Origin: Thelephora terrestris
Taxonomy: Eukaryota > Basidiomycota > Agaricomycetes > Thelephorales > Thelephoraceae
DNA: 64,000 nucleotides
Direction: 5' to 3'
Assembly (NCBI GenBank): GCA_015956445.1
Contig: WIUZ02000001.1
Span: 3,410,001 to 3,474,000 of the forward strand
This document shows positions 23,556-34,693 of this stretch, in pieces. The notes beneath the pieces were generated by a model, which saw only the letters and a program-made list of their open reading frames with translations, searched no databases and had not been told where the DNA came from. Positions within the stretch are counted from its first letter, which is position 1. The number at the start of each line of letters is the position of its first letter. The position numbers and the translations under genes are program-made.

Positions 23556-24838
23556 ATCCCATCACGAACCGGATCGAGAACGTGGGGAAGGTGTCGCCTG
23601 TCGAGACTTCGAGCAGCCTCACGGAATCAGACCCTCAGAGCGGGGGTTCGAGGAAGACGCAAGACCAGGAGGGCAGTCAGGGCAGTATAGGTGACTCCGC
23701 CTTGGTTTTCTCGCAGCCCACGCTGGACCCGTTGATGGCGTTTTTGGATATATTTGAGGGAGCGAGTAGCGTGGCCCGGGATTCGCAGTCGGTTATCGAC
23801 ATATCCGACTAGAGAGGGTTTGTTGGTTTGACTTTGCGTTTTGCTTTCGATGCGTTCATCTTCGGACTGGCTGATCTTACGGTAGTCGCTTAATGTGTGT
23901 AAACCAGAGTCGCCGGTACGCCGCGTATCCAGGCGATTTGAAGTCATTACACGGCAGTGAGGAAATTGATACACGGAGGGTAGGACGAACATTTCGAAAG
24001 CATACTAATAGTACAAAACGACATACCAACAAATCACCTATTTTCTTCCATACTGGGTTCCTCCGGAAGAGGGACAACAGCATTCGAAGGACCTGCGACC
24101 ACAGCCTCGGGACCGGACTGGTGCCGCTATCGTTCGCAGGCTCATCAAACTCGTAACGCTCACCCATCTCGAGATCGACATCATCAACGTCCCCACCGTA
24201 GCACACGTCCACCGTCGCTTGCACCACCGAATAAACGATACCCTCAACCATCAACGTCGGGAGGCGCCAAGTGAAGACGAGCTCGTTGACCAGCTCTGGC
24301 GAACACATTGAGGCTGATCAAGTGAATGATACGTGCCCCCGAGCTGATGGACACGTCGCGCAACCCCCGAGAACTTCAGCGGCTTGGAACGATGTCGTTT
24401 TGGTGGCTAAGCGCCAACTGCGATCGTCCGTTCCTTGGTTCCGAGACGCCGAACCCAAATTTGGCAATCGACCATAACAAATTCTTCAGAATTGACCAAC
24501 AATTCGTCGTTTGACCAACCGTTGGTAAAAAATTGACTAAAGTTGTTCCCACAGTGGAAGACTCCTGTGGCGAGTCCAAGGCGTCGAGGAGGGTACCGTT
24601 ATCTGTCTGGGGGCTGGCGCGTTGAAAGAGAGAAGCCGTTAAACAACCGAGGGCCATTAGGGGTGGGGGAGCATCCGAGAGCTCGACCTAGAGATAGCCG
24701 GACTGGGCTCATCTCCAGAGCGGCATGTGGTGCTCGCAACGAATGCTGTCGGGTCTGGATAACGTCCAGCGAAGGAGCTACTGGCGAAGGATAAGGTCAA
24801 ATAGGGGAGCATGAGAGAAGACACCAAGACGACGCACC

Positions 24839-25540
24839 TTACAGCATACGAGTACTTGTACGACGGATAAACGGATGGTCTACCGATGGCGAGAGTGAAG
24901 AGCGCATGGTAGATTGTAGAGTCCTCGCCAACCGACCAAATGCGTCTCGATTGATCTGCGCTTCATCGCGTGCTTTTGGACCGCATTTGTTGACGGATGG
25001 AGACACAGCAACGAGGACGACTAGGGTGAGGCCTATGAGCTGGATGCTGATGTGAGGACAAATTGGAAAAGGTCCAGAAGCGACCATCGACCAGGACGAT
25101 GAAGACCAGAACTGTACCTCCTGAGGATTCAGCCAACGCAGCGCAACGGGACATGACTGAACACCATGAACCCAGCAGTAAACGGCTTCGCGGGTAGGCA
25201 AGAAGCGAGGAGGAAGCTGGGGACGACGCAAAGAATTTGTTCGAGTACCCACTGCGACGAAGAAGGCCACGACGACGAAGAAGACATTGCATTGTGAGCC
25301 GCAGCATCTGCTGTCGTTGGCAGCGCACTCATTCTGAGAGCAGGAGGAGAAGGGCCTCAAATGAATTGAGGCAATGGCTCGTGATCGTGGGTTCCAGAAC
25401 GCTTCCCAATGGGGCAGCGAACAACGCCTCGGGCATCCCGGCATTGGGATAAGGCCCGACTGACGTGGGGCGCGGAGCAAAGAGAAACGGGAAAGATTCT
25501 TGGAGCTCCGTATCAGAACAAATTCGAAAAAGCAACACAC
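24839..25540 (-). CDS. hypothetical open frame, doubtful
   Basis: A 234-aa minus-strand frame with two hydrophobic stretches (near FFVVVAFFVAVGT and LIGLTLVVLVAV) that could be membrane segments. It has many Cys, Arg and Ser, no recognisable motif, and overlapping frames of similar length. It may be an exon of a multi-exon gene with the 25541-25912 frame upstream, or not a gene at all. Confidence 0.2.
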   Translation of the reverse strand: MCCFFEFVLIRSSKNLSRFSLLRAPRQSGLIPMPGCPRRCSLPHWEAFWNPRSRAIASIHLRPFSSCSQNECAANDSRCCGSQCNVFFVVVAFFVAVGTRTNSLRRPQLPPRFLPTREAVYCWVHGVQSCPVALRWLNPQEVQFWSSSSWSMVASGPFPICPHISIQLIGLTLVVLVAVSPSVNKCGPKARDEAQINRDAFGRLARTLQSTMRSSLSPSVDHPFIRRTSTRML

Positions 25541-26784
25541 TCACGGCAAGGGATCGCGTGCCCTCCGATAACGATGGCCCTGCAGCGCAGTGATAGGCCA
25601 CAAGTTTCTCCTGCTCTCCTCCCTCCACCGAAGTAGCCAGGTAAACAACGAGGAGCCGGGATATGCAGAGGAGAGAGAGAGAGAGAGAGCGATGGCGAAA
25701 GGGATGGATGACGACGTGTCGAGTGGTATGACGAAACTAAGCCAAATGGGGAAGCGAACGATCCAGCCCCAAACTCTCCCGGCCTGGAAGTTTTCTGATT
25801 GGAAACACGCGTGGGCTTCTGTGGCCTTGTTCGGGGTTCTTCCCATCCCCTGACGTCTAGCCACCATGTCTGAGGGACGCGGAAAAGACAGCCTCTCAGA
25901 GCTGTCGCTCATCCTGGACGCAGAGGCGATAACTCACCACGGCACGCACACCTCTGGTCGAAGCCCGGGAGGGCATGCGTTCTCGTCGACAGGCATGCGT
26001 TAGGATGACGGATGCAACACTGCCTCCGCACCCTGAGAAGGCATTGTCAACGTTAGCCGAATAGTCTTGGCACGTCCTTCTGCCCGAGAAGACACCGGAG
26101 GGTCTCGAGAGCCTGAGCGATAGATTGTATTCCTGATCTTGGTTCGTAATGCTTGTCATGGATCCGTCGGAGTGCTGGAGAAGCAAGGATGAATGCGACT
26201 TTCGAGGAGGTATGCTTAACCAGAAAAGACAGTTGATCTTGCGTTGAACGGAGCGAACAGAAAGGCTTTCTCAATTCCGGAGAATCACTTGGCTGCCTCA
26301 CTGGTAGGGTTCGGACCGGACGCGAACAGAAGCCTGGGTCATCGTACCACTTTTTTTTTTTCAGATCTTGGAGTTGTCACACGTAGTGTTGCCGCGAACT
26401 GAGCTGGACCGAACCGAGTCATGATTGAACATGAGCCGGCTCAATGATCAGTGCCGAATGTACCATCAGCTGCACGTGTCAAAAATAATTTCTTTGAGTA
26501 ATTTACTTTGATGGATGAATAGATTAATTATATTTGACCACGTGGTCATCTCCCCGATAAAGAATGCTGGCGCGACGCGTTGAGGAGGCCAAACCAATAA
26601 ACCACCCCTCCTCCGTCTTATATAGAGGCCCCTCCCTTGTCACGTGTGTTTGTTGTATGTTGTTTACGTGTAGAAAGATAGAACAAAACTCACGTGAGGA
26701 GTACTCGCAGTGTCTGAAATAGATTAGTGCGTACGTCCCGATTTTCGGTCAAAACCTTCCCCATCCGTCTGACTGAATTGTGCC

Positions 26785-26847
26785 AAACACGATGTCAGAA
26801 TTACTGCCTCCTATCGACCCACCCACATTCAATGGATCCGAACTCAT
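26785..26847 (+). mobile_element. possible start of an LTR-retrotransposon gag, fossil fragment
   Basis: A short open stretch beginning MSELLPPIDPPTFNGSEL resembles the leader of fungal copia-type gag proteins. It is preceded by about 400 bp with a TATA-like box that could be an LTR. It stops at the left end of the KDZ element. Too short for a firm family call; it looks broken. Confidence 0.3.
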
Positions 26848-28067
26848 CCGGGAGTCCTTACATGATTTGTACTATTTCTACGGACTTTTCGTTCGCTTTA
26901 GTAAAATAAATGCAGTCTCAAATAGCTTAACCCTCCCCTAGTTGCAATAAAACTAATAGTACAACTAATAGTACTATTCCGCACTCCCTCGTATGTTACC
27001 GCGTGTGATGGTGGACCCGGGATGTCTCGAAACCGTGATCGGGACATGTCAGGACATGTCACGGATCCCCTCTGGCGCCTCAAACCCAATTTTGACACAT
27101 TCCGTGCCTCCTCCTTCCCTCGCGGTTGATGGCGTCCCGTCCTCGATTATTCCCTGGAGGAGCACTCGTGGGAACCTTCCATCAATCCCTCACCTTCCTC
27201 CCGTCGATTTCCCGCCCCCTCCATCAATCCTCCCGCCCTTCCGCCATCAATCCCTCCGCTGTCAATCCTCCCCTCCCGCCTTCCGCCATCAATCCTCCCG
27301 CCTTCCGCCCGCTTCCCTCCCTTGCCGGGTCCCTCCCTCCTGGGTTTGATTACTAGCATTACCTGTAGTATAGATACATATATGTCTATTAAATGTATAT
27401 ACAGAAAAAAATGAAACCAGCAGCCGCGCGCTGCAAAATATCCCCTTTCCGGGTTCGGGCGCTTGGCGCCAGCAGGAAAATAAAAATGAAAATTGTGGGT
27501 GCTACGACAGTGCGTTCGCTCTTCCCTTTGGGTAGTGAGCTGAGCTCAAGAACGGCTTTCCATCCCGTCGGTTTTCAGCCGAAACGGGGGTGGTTTAGGT
27601 CGCGCCATCCCGGGTGGGGCGGCCCAGAAAATTGTGCACTGGGATCCGGGATCGCGTCCGTTCCGTTGGCGCTCTTGGACGTCCAAATAACGTTCATTTT
27701 TCTCTGCATCCCGTCGTTCTTTTGGCCAAACGCGCGAGGTTGAATTTCTAGTCAACCCGGGTAGATTACCCCGGAAAATCATGCCCTGGGACTTGTAATT
27801 TAAAATACCTCACTTTACAATGTATTTCGTCTATTAATGTAGTGTCTAAATTGAGTGGAGCGCAGCTTTTCGGCTTGGCCACGGTTTTTATCTCTAAGTC
27901 CAAAGGTCATGTGACGCAACGAGAGAAAATTCTCTTAAGTCCACATCCTGCTGGGCCGGAAGTGACACGCAGCGCACTGCCGAGGACAAACTCCCACGGT
28001 CGCTCATTCTTCAAGTTCGGGGCAAGGGGGCAAGAAAATAAGACTGTATTATTCACCTCTCACAGGA
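26848..28067 (+). repeat. left arm of the KDZ inverted repeat
   Basis: A 1,220-bp arm starting CCGGGAGTCCTTACATG. It mirrors 37493-38712 with no length difference; translations of six frames in one arm equal those in the other. It contains a subterminal array of CCGCCATCAATCC-like words (about 27180-27320). The inner end is marked by the last shared bases CACAGGA, about 57 bp before the transposase stop. Confidence 0.93.
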
Positions 28068-28123
28068 AATTGCAAAACAAGAGCTACTACATCTGTGTGT
28101 GATAAAAAGACTCGGCACAGGCA

Positions 28124-31100
28124 TTAGTCATCGGCAAACATATCCTCATTCTCGACATAATCGTCTTCCTCAGCATCCGCACCGCCGCCGTCACCTTCAG
28201 AATCATTATCGCTTCCGCTATCAAGGGGAGCGTCCATGAGAGATTCGGGATTAGCGGAAAGCTTGGGCGGTGTAGGGACGTTGGCAGCCACGGCGGTTGA
28301 ACGATTCTCTGCCTTCCGATGACGGCGCGGTGATCGTATGGGGGTGGGATCGGCACGAGAAAGGTGGTTGCCCAACCAGGACACACCAAGAGAGTGAGCA
28401 GAGAGATATGGCCTCCAGTGGGCAACAAACAAGGTAATGAGTTCATCGTACAAGTTGGATTGTCGACAGGCGTAGGCGCAAAGCCCATCCTGGACATCAG
28501 GACGAGAGTTCGAGATGCTGCACTGGGATATGAGGGAGATCCACCAGTCCCGCTTCCATTCAAAGTACCGAAGGGTCCTTCCCATCTCCTCAACGGTGAG
28601 CTGCACTTCCTCCTCATATCGTTCGGCCCTCGCCTGACACTTCGCCCATTGAACGCGGTCGAAATCCTGACTGTCTGCATCCAATGTTTTATGGGGGGGG
28701 GGTTGACAACTCTGGTGCAGGTGCAGCGAGTTGGGGATCGCTGAGAGGGGCACCCGTGAGTGTAGATGGAAGTGGAGGGGGACGAGGGGCAATCCAAATC
28801 CAGGCATATTCGGTTCTCCCTTCAGAAGGCTGAGCTTCGTCGCGCATTGGTGCACGTAGGTGTTGCTCGTCCAAAGGTTGGAAGTATTGCCCCCAGTTGG
28901 GCGCAAGTGTCTGCACTGGATCGAGGGCTAACAGAGCTTGACGTGCATTCCGGTACTGGTTGGCCAACCGCCTGATCTTGCCACGAAAACCGTCGAGAAT
29001 ACCTTGGGAGCGGGTCGTTGCGGACGTCGACTTGGTGTGCTTGGCATTCTGATCTCGTGCAAGTTGGAGGAGTCGGATGTGGCGACGGAGATCAACGAGG
29101 GAGTCGTCGGCTTGGGCATATCGAAATCGGAGCTCAAGATCCGGGATACCCGGGAGGCACCAGGCGGACCGGCTTTCGTCAGGGAGTTGGGAAGGGACCC
29201 AAAGCTTGAGAACCTCAGGTTGGCTATCGAGTTTGTCGTTATCCTCGCTGCAGTCAGTGGGCGTAAGACCAGGGATGTACACCTTCCGACAATCGTAGTA
29301 TTGTCGAATAGTTTGGGTGAGGAGGTTTCGCGTCCTCGCAATTTCGAAAACTTGATCGGCTGCCTTAACTTTGGTTCGGTCCTTGTGCCGAAGACGACGC
29401 CTTGGATTCATGAGAATAGGATTCTAGCGTGATGTTAGGGTACTCACTGGCGTTCTTCAATATCGATGGCCATACGGAGGAAACCGCTTGGAGTGACGTC
29501 GTGCGGGGGCTTCTGGCCCTGGCTGAGCTGGGCAGCCTCTTCAGCGGCCAGTACCTGTTTTAACTTGCCAAGGGTGACGTCTGGTCATCGAGTCAGCCTT
29601 GAACAATCGATGCAACAAGAATTGACTCACGATCTCTTGGTTCCACATATGGATTCGGTTTACTGGAATCGGTGTCGAAATCTTTGCGCATCTTCGTCCA
29701 CTGTTGGAGAACGCTGGCTGGATGTTTTGCAGATATGGCTGATGCGAAGGCCCGCTGGGTCTTGCTCCATCGAATTGACCGGCGAAGGCTCTTCATAAGG
29801 AAAGCACCTGGGCGCAAGGTAAGTGGGCGGATAATAACGAACGAACAAAAAAATCACGAAGTCCAAGAAGCTTCTGCCAATTCACACTTCCCCAGTGGTC
29901 GTCGAGGATGGCTCGGCGTGCGTTGGGGCCATTTTCACGTGACCATATTGCCAGATTGCCCGACAGAGACCACCCGCCCTCAATTCGTTCGCCATCCATG
30001 CGGCCAGCCCCTTTCGTGTAGTTGAGATTGTATGTGACCTGGCAACTCTCCCCATGACCGGATAGGTGGAATTTGGGTACAACCACCCTCCAATAGCAAA
30101 GAGAGGAAAGATCGAGTGATGCCGAGACGGAATAGTTGGAGACACGTGACTGCAAGTTCTTGACCCACTGACACCCGATGTCATATGACACGAGCACACG
30201 TGATATTCCATCATCGAGGGAGGGGAGAAGCGTTGAAAGGAGAGCAAAGTCCATGTTTGTGTATCTTGAATGATATTGTGAGCCAGTGAGCGCACAGGAA
30301 GAAAGCTTTATTACCGTTCTCCCTTCTGGAGGTCAACGACTCCATTCGGGCGCTTGAAACCATGCCGCGCACAGTCTACAGCACCTACACCAGTCGCAGA
30401 GTAACCTTGGGAAAACTTGGTATGGGCCTGGTTTACGGCGTGGAACGTTGAGCCGCATGTGTTGATCTAGCAAATATAACATAAGAGACGACCAAAATAT
30501 CATTTTTAGATTTCATACCTCTGATGTCAGACCCTTCGAGGCACATTCGGCCAAATGTGTTTTTAGTACGGCGTCTGAGATCATATACGCGAGACCGTTG
30601 GAAAGGGGGGGATCCGAGAAACCACGCTCCTTCTGCTTGAGTTTGAAATTTGCGTCCATAGACAGATACAATGTATTAATCCAGCTGAAAGATAGTCAGT
30701 CCACTACCTGGCACGCATTGGCCACAAATGCACCCACTGATCGACAGAATTGGTGACCAGGTTCTTTCCTGGGTGGGGGCAAGCGGGACAGTCGATCGCG
30801 AGAGAACCGGGGGCAAGGGCATTGAACCGGCCGTCAATGTGGGCTCCACCCCCACGACGAACACGCCGTAAGTCAACCCACACGCGGGATGCAAAGGCAA
30901 GGTCGTTGTAGCGGTACTGTTGTAATATGAGCGCGCGAACGATTGTCATTAAAGTTGAACTTACAATCGGGGGACTGAGACCTGAGGCGTTGTGGATAGA
31001 TATGAGGGTTGCGTAGACGTCATAGAGGTTAATCTTGCTTCGGGTCTGGAGTTTGTGAAGGAAATCCAGGAGGCGAAACGTAAACGCAGTGCCTGGCTGT

Positions 31101-32022
31101 TTCAATGTTGCAGGGAACCATCTCATGCGAAGAAGTTGAACACGAGGCGGTCGTTGTCTTCCAGGCTCCCCGCAGTAGCAGTAGCAGATGCAGACGGTTT
31201 TAACGCCCGAAACGTCAAAGAGGGTGAGGTCCATAGCGGCGGAAGGCATTGCACAGGTTTCACCGGGACGGTGGCCGAGCTGATACGTTGCACCAAGATC
31301 ATGCAATGTGATCCTGGTGAAGAACTCGCCTGTCCATTTCTAAAAATAGCTGTCAGGTTGAAGGTGGGGTCCGGACGAAGGCGAGTGTATCACCTGAATA
31401 TTGTGCAATGGATCCGATTGGTGGGTGGTGGTGGTACAGCGTTGGCAGAGCATGCGCCTGAAGAAACAGTCAAGGCAACGGTAGATCGCGTTTGGTTCTA
31501 AGCACAGTTCACAAGGCGGGGGGTCAGGCAACCCCATGAGGCCCTCGTGTCTAGCCAGCTCATCTGTAAATTCATCCCTGTACTTTGACCATTCTTCTAT
31601 TTGTGTCTAGGGTATTGTTAGGAATAGAGGTAGAGAACGTCGTCACAGATGGAGGGAACATACCGATACCGAACGACTTGGGCCTTTCCGCTCATGGTTG
31701 CGTGTTGCTGGTAACAATACTGCTCCTTCGGTGTCAGAATAAACATCGTCATCACGCTCGAGGGGATCAGGGACAACGTCCACAAGCTGTGGAGTGGAAG
31801 GGAGAGGGATGCAGACGGGTTTGGAAGTTGTGTGGATGCGCTTGTTGCGGCGGGTGACTGTAACCTCATGGACAAGCTCGTCTTCATTGAGCGGGATACC
31901 GGTCAGGATGTCGGGACCACCCCGTTTGCGTTTGCTCTTCTGCTTGGAAGCGGAGGGCTTGTGGATGTGTCAGCGATGGAAAGAGGGATGATGGGCACAC
32001 AATTTGTGGGTGTACATACCAT
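28124..32022 (-). CDS. KDZ transposase (CxC2-type cysteine cluster)
   Basis: Multi-exon transposase read from about 32022 down to the stop at 28124. The N-terminal exon (about 31690-32022) is basic (KQKSKRKRG). Next comes the Cys cluster PPCELCLEPNAIYRCLDCFF (31340-31537), then YQLGHRPGETC and RMRWFPATLKQPGTAFTF (30704-31306), SMDANFKLK (first Asp, near 30650), and SYDIGCQWVKNLQS plus PKFHLSGHGESCQ and RMDGERIEGGW (second Asp and Glu, 29793-30254). The C-terminal YIPGL and YAQADDSLVDLRRH region (28689-29411) is followed by DFDRVQWAK to the acidic tail. Introns are short. Two frames meet with a one-base offset at a run of ten G (28693-28702), which may be a real break in the last 190 residues or a sequencing slip. 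Exact exon borders, including the first, are approximate. Confidence 0.88.
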
Positions 32023-33187
32023 CGCAGTGCCCAGAAATTATCTCCAAAGAACCTATGTGGGACAAAAATGAAGGGAGAATATTAAGTAACGTATCCCCGT
32101 AGATCTACGCAAGACGAGAGAACTGACCCCAGCGGCGACTGGAGTTGTGTTTCGTGGCACTGGTAAAGAGGGAAGAATGCACGTGATCGGCGCAAACGAA
32201 GGAAATGCTAAGTCATCATGATTGCTGGTGGCGCCAAGCACTCCTCGCTCTTGTAGGCTTTCCTCAGTGCCCTCAATTCGTTACTAGAGTAGCTGTAAAA
32301 AATCCTGTAATTACTGAAGCAAGCCACGAACGCCTCCAAGTAACATCCGGCCACTTACAGCGTCCGATCTCAGTCCAGACGACCGATGCTTCGTTCGCCT
32401 GGACATCCCTGGAAACTGCCATCCAGAGATCCTTGTGTGTTACGTTCAACGAGACCATCGCTGGGCCTTGGACGTCACAATCCTTTACTATTCATGTGAT
32501 GTATTTGGACGACAACGCCGCAAGCTTCAGGACTCCTGATCTCACGGCGATAACCTGTGAGTGTGGTCGGAATCACAGATGCACAAATGCACACCACCTG
32601 TGGCTTTGAAGACCATCGAGACCCAGCCTCGTCAAACGACAAAATCCCAGTCTACTCATACGATAAGGTGCGGCCACACTATAAGTCATAGGGTTTCCTG
32701 GGCTCACAACGACAATCCGTGAACCACAGGGTAAGTTTCTCGCTCCTCGCAATTAACACTCGTGAAAGCAAATGAGTTTCAATGTCGTTCAATGAAACCT
32801 GGGTCTGTTCGTACGGTACATGTGATACTACTGAGCTAAAAGTCATTGTAACTCTGTATCTTATGACAACAACCCACGAATGTAGCCGGAACCGCAGATA
32901 TCAAGTTGTCCTCAACACGATCAGTGCGATGCAGCCATCTTGGACCACCCAGGACACGACGGCACACTCTCGTTTACACTGATCTGTGATTGAACCCAGA
33001 TCATAGCTCGTCGGTCGTCTGCGATTCCTGATCTTCACCGCCTCTCTTTTTGTATAGTTGCGTTCCACCCCACTTGATGTACCCTTTATTTCACTCACGA
33101 GTAATTTTCCTTACTCACTCATGTGCGTGTGACTCGATGTGATCAAGATAGGGCCGAAAACCAAGAAAAGTAATCAACGCTAGATGT
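32023..33187. other. spacer inside the KDZ element
   Basis: About 1.1 kb with no supported gene. It should include the promoter of the KDZ transposase and the 3' end of the viroplasmin-domain gene. I see no repeat or RNA gene here. Confidence 0.4.
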
Positions 33188-34215
33188 CTACTCGTATCCA
33201 CACTCCCATTCGTCTTCCTCTATCAAATTATTTGGCAGCTTCTGGTTCACCAACTCGACCTTGCCCTTCAACAAACAAACCTGATATGCAACGATTGCTT
33301 CTTCCTTGGAATGATATGACTGATGGACGGCCTTGGAGACACCTTGCGTTGCTTCGGCAACATGACTCCTGTGCACGTATGTCAGGAGACGCAACGGATG
33401 AGGGCGGGCTGACTTACCAGGCGGCAAAAATCCCAATAGCCCTGCCCTTCGAGACGTAGTACCACTTGCGACCAGAACCGCGCTCGGGTGGGGCATGGAC
33501 AAGAGTTCTGACTACGTGCTGTGGGTTCGTGAGCCGGATGAACGGTAATTCGCCAAGATAGTTGGGGTCGGCTCGGATCTTAGACTTTACGAGCTCAAAC
33601 TCTGAAACAATAAGCACCAATGGCGTGACTTTCAGAAATAACTCACCGTGCTTCAACAGAGTTGACTCGTTGACCTCTATCGCCGAGAGATCGGGATGGA
33701 TGCCAAGTGCTCTAGGCATTCCCCCGCCGGCCGGGAGTGGACTTGACAATGGCGATGGGGAAGCAGTCACGCCACTGCGGTGGTTACGAGTGGAACGTCT
33801 GGGTTCCCTGTGTGGTGTCAGCGGGAGATTGTGAGTGGACAGCGGCTGATCCGACGTCTGGGACACCGCGGAAATGGTGGGGGTAGGGGACCGAACACTG
33901 CGTTTGCTGTGCACTGGTGAACTGCTGAGAGCATCTGCTGTCTGGTTGGACCGCAGCCGAGCGGAGGTCGTAGAAGGGGTGGGCCATGGAGAAAATTCAA
34001 TGCCTCCATCAATGGAGGAACCATCGGCTGGTTCGTAAACCGCTGCGGCACGGTGTCTGGTGTCGCTAGTCACGGGGCCAATAGTGAGGGTGGGTCAGTG
34101 GGAGAAAGATCGAAACGGAGTACCTGTGATTCGCGTGGGATGGTGCCTTGCGACGCGGAGAAGCGACGTCGGAAATTTGGAAGGATCCCACAGGAGAATC
34201 CTGCCACGGATTCAT
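33188..34215 (-). CDS. protein with RNase H1 N-terminal (viroplasmin-like) domain
   Basis: Exons (minus) 34215-34124, 34065-33418 and 33368-33188 sum to 921 nt, or 306 aa, with phases closing. The first 160 residues are Ser/Pro/Thr-rich and probably disordered. The C-terminal part, RKWYYVSKGRAIGIFAAW followed by GVSKAVHQSYHSKEEAIVAY, fits the caulimovirus viroplasmin / RNase H1 N-terminal fold (PF01693-like), which binds RNA-DNA hybrids or double-stranded RNA in RNase H1. No RNase H catalytic domain follows. The gene sits inside the KDZ element, head-to-head with the accessory gene at 34694. A role in transposition is inference from position only. The start at 34215 is the first ATG that keeps the frame. 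Confidence 0.65.
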
Positions 34216-34693
34216 CGACCCCAGCACGAGCGGCGAGAGAAGCTCGGGGGCGGGTGGTTGCCGTAGATCAACGCTACCTGAAGGTGGAGTCGAGATGTTG
34301 GTCAAACTTCTGGGTAGGAGGTCAGTCTGCAGGACATATAAAAATAAAAAATCTCTCACGAAGCCCCCCCCTGGTTGACATATTTTCAAAATATTCCTTC
34401 GCTTTAGATAGCGTTAACGAAATGAGAAGAAAGATAAAAAATGATTTGAATGACCTTTCTCGGGGCCACCGGAAACCAGGAGGAGCTGGGAAAGAGCATC
34501 TACGATATCTTTGTCCATGGATAAGCGCAAGGGAGACGTGGCATGGGAAACGTGCCAAACCCTGCCCTTGGCTGCCAGCCGGGGCGCTAATCACACATCA
34601 GGCATAAAACGGAGCATCGCCATCAATATCCCTCATCGATCGCCTCCTTCTTAACCGCTGGCATCGAGCTATTGCTAATCGACCGCCTTCGAA
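34216..34693. promoter_or_regulatory. divergent promoter region inside the KDZ element
   Basis: The 478 bp between two head-to-head cargo genes. Its middle (34340-34460) is AT-rich compared with the surroundings. An alternative longer first exon of the minus-strand gene could run to about 34330. No clear TATA box. Confidence 0.35.

Larger units (their letters stand above)
23556..26847. other. unassigned stretch between copia fossil and KDZ element
   Basis: No gene can be named. Open frames seen: 23582-23812 plus (76 aa, Ser/Gln-rich, directly after the LTR and possibly the tail of an older gene), 23877-24308 minus (143 aa), and 24839-25540 and 25541-25912 minus (234 and 123 aa, with hydrophobic runs). 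None shows a known motif. TTGACCAA-type motifs lie at about 24493-24540, and a GA run at about 25670. The last 400 bp hold a TATATAGAGG box and CACGTG sites. Confidence 0.4.

Noticed and set aside
23877-24308. 143-aa minus-strand frame
   Set aside because: No family signal, and the opposite strand also has an 80-codon open stretch; neither could be chosen, so it is only mentioned within the unassigned region.
27126-27356. Short frames in both KDZ arms repeated in mirror image
   Set aside because: They arise from the CCGCCATCAATCC-like repeats of the arms and are not genes; their identity was used only to show that the arms match.
28938-29432. 164-aa plus-strand frame within the KDZ transposase
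   Set aside because: Antisense shadow; the minus strand carries the conserved KDZ C-terminal segments.
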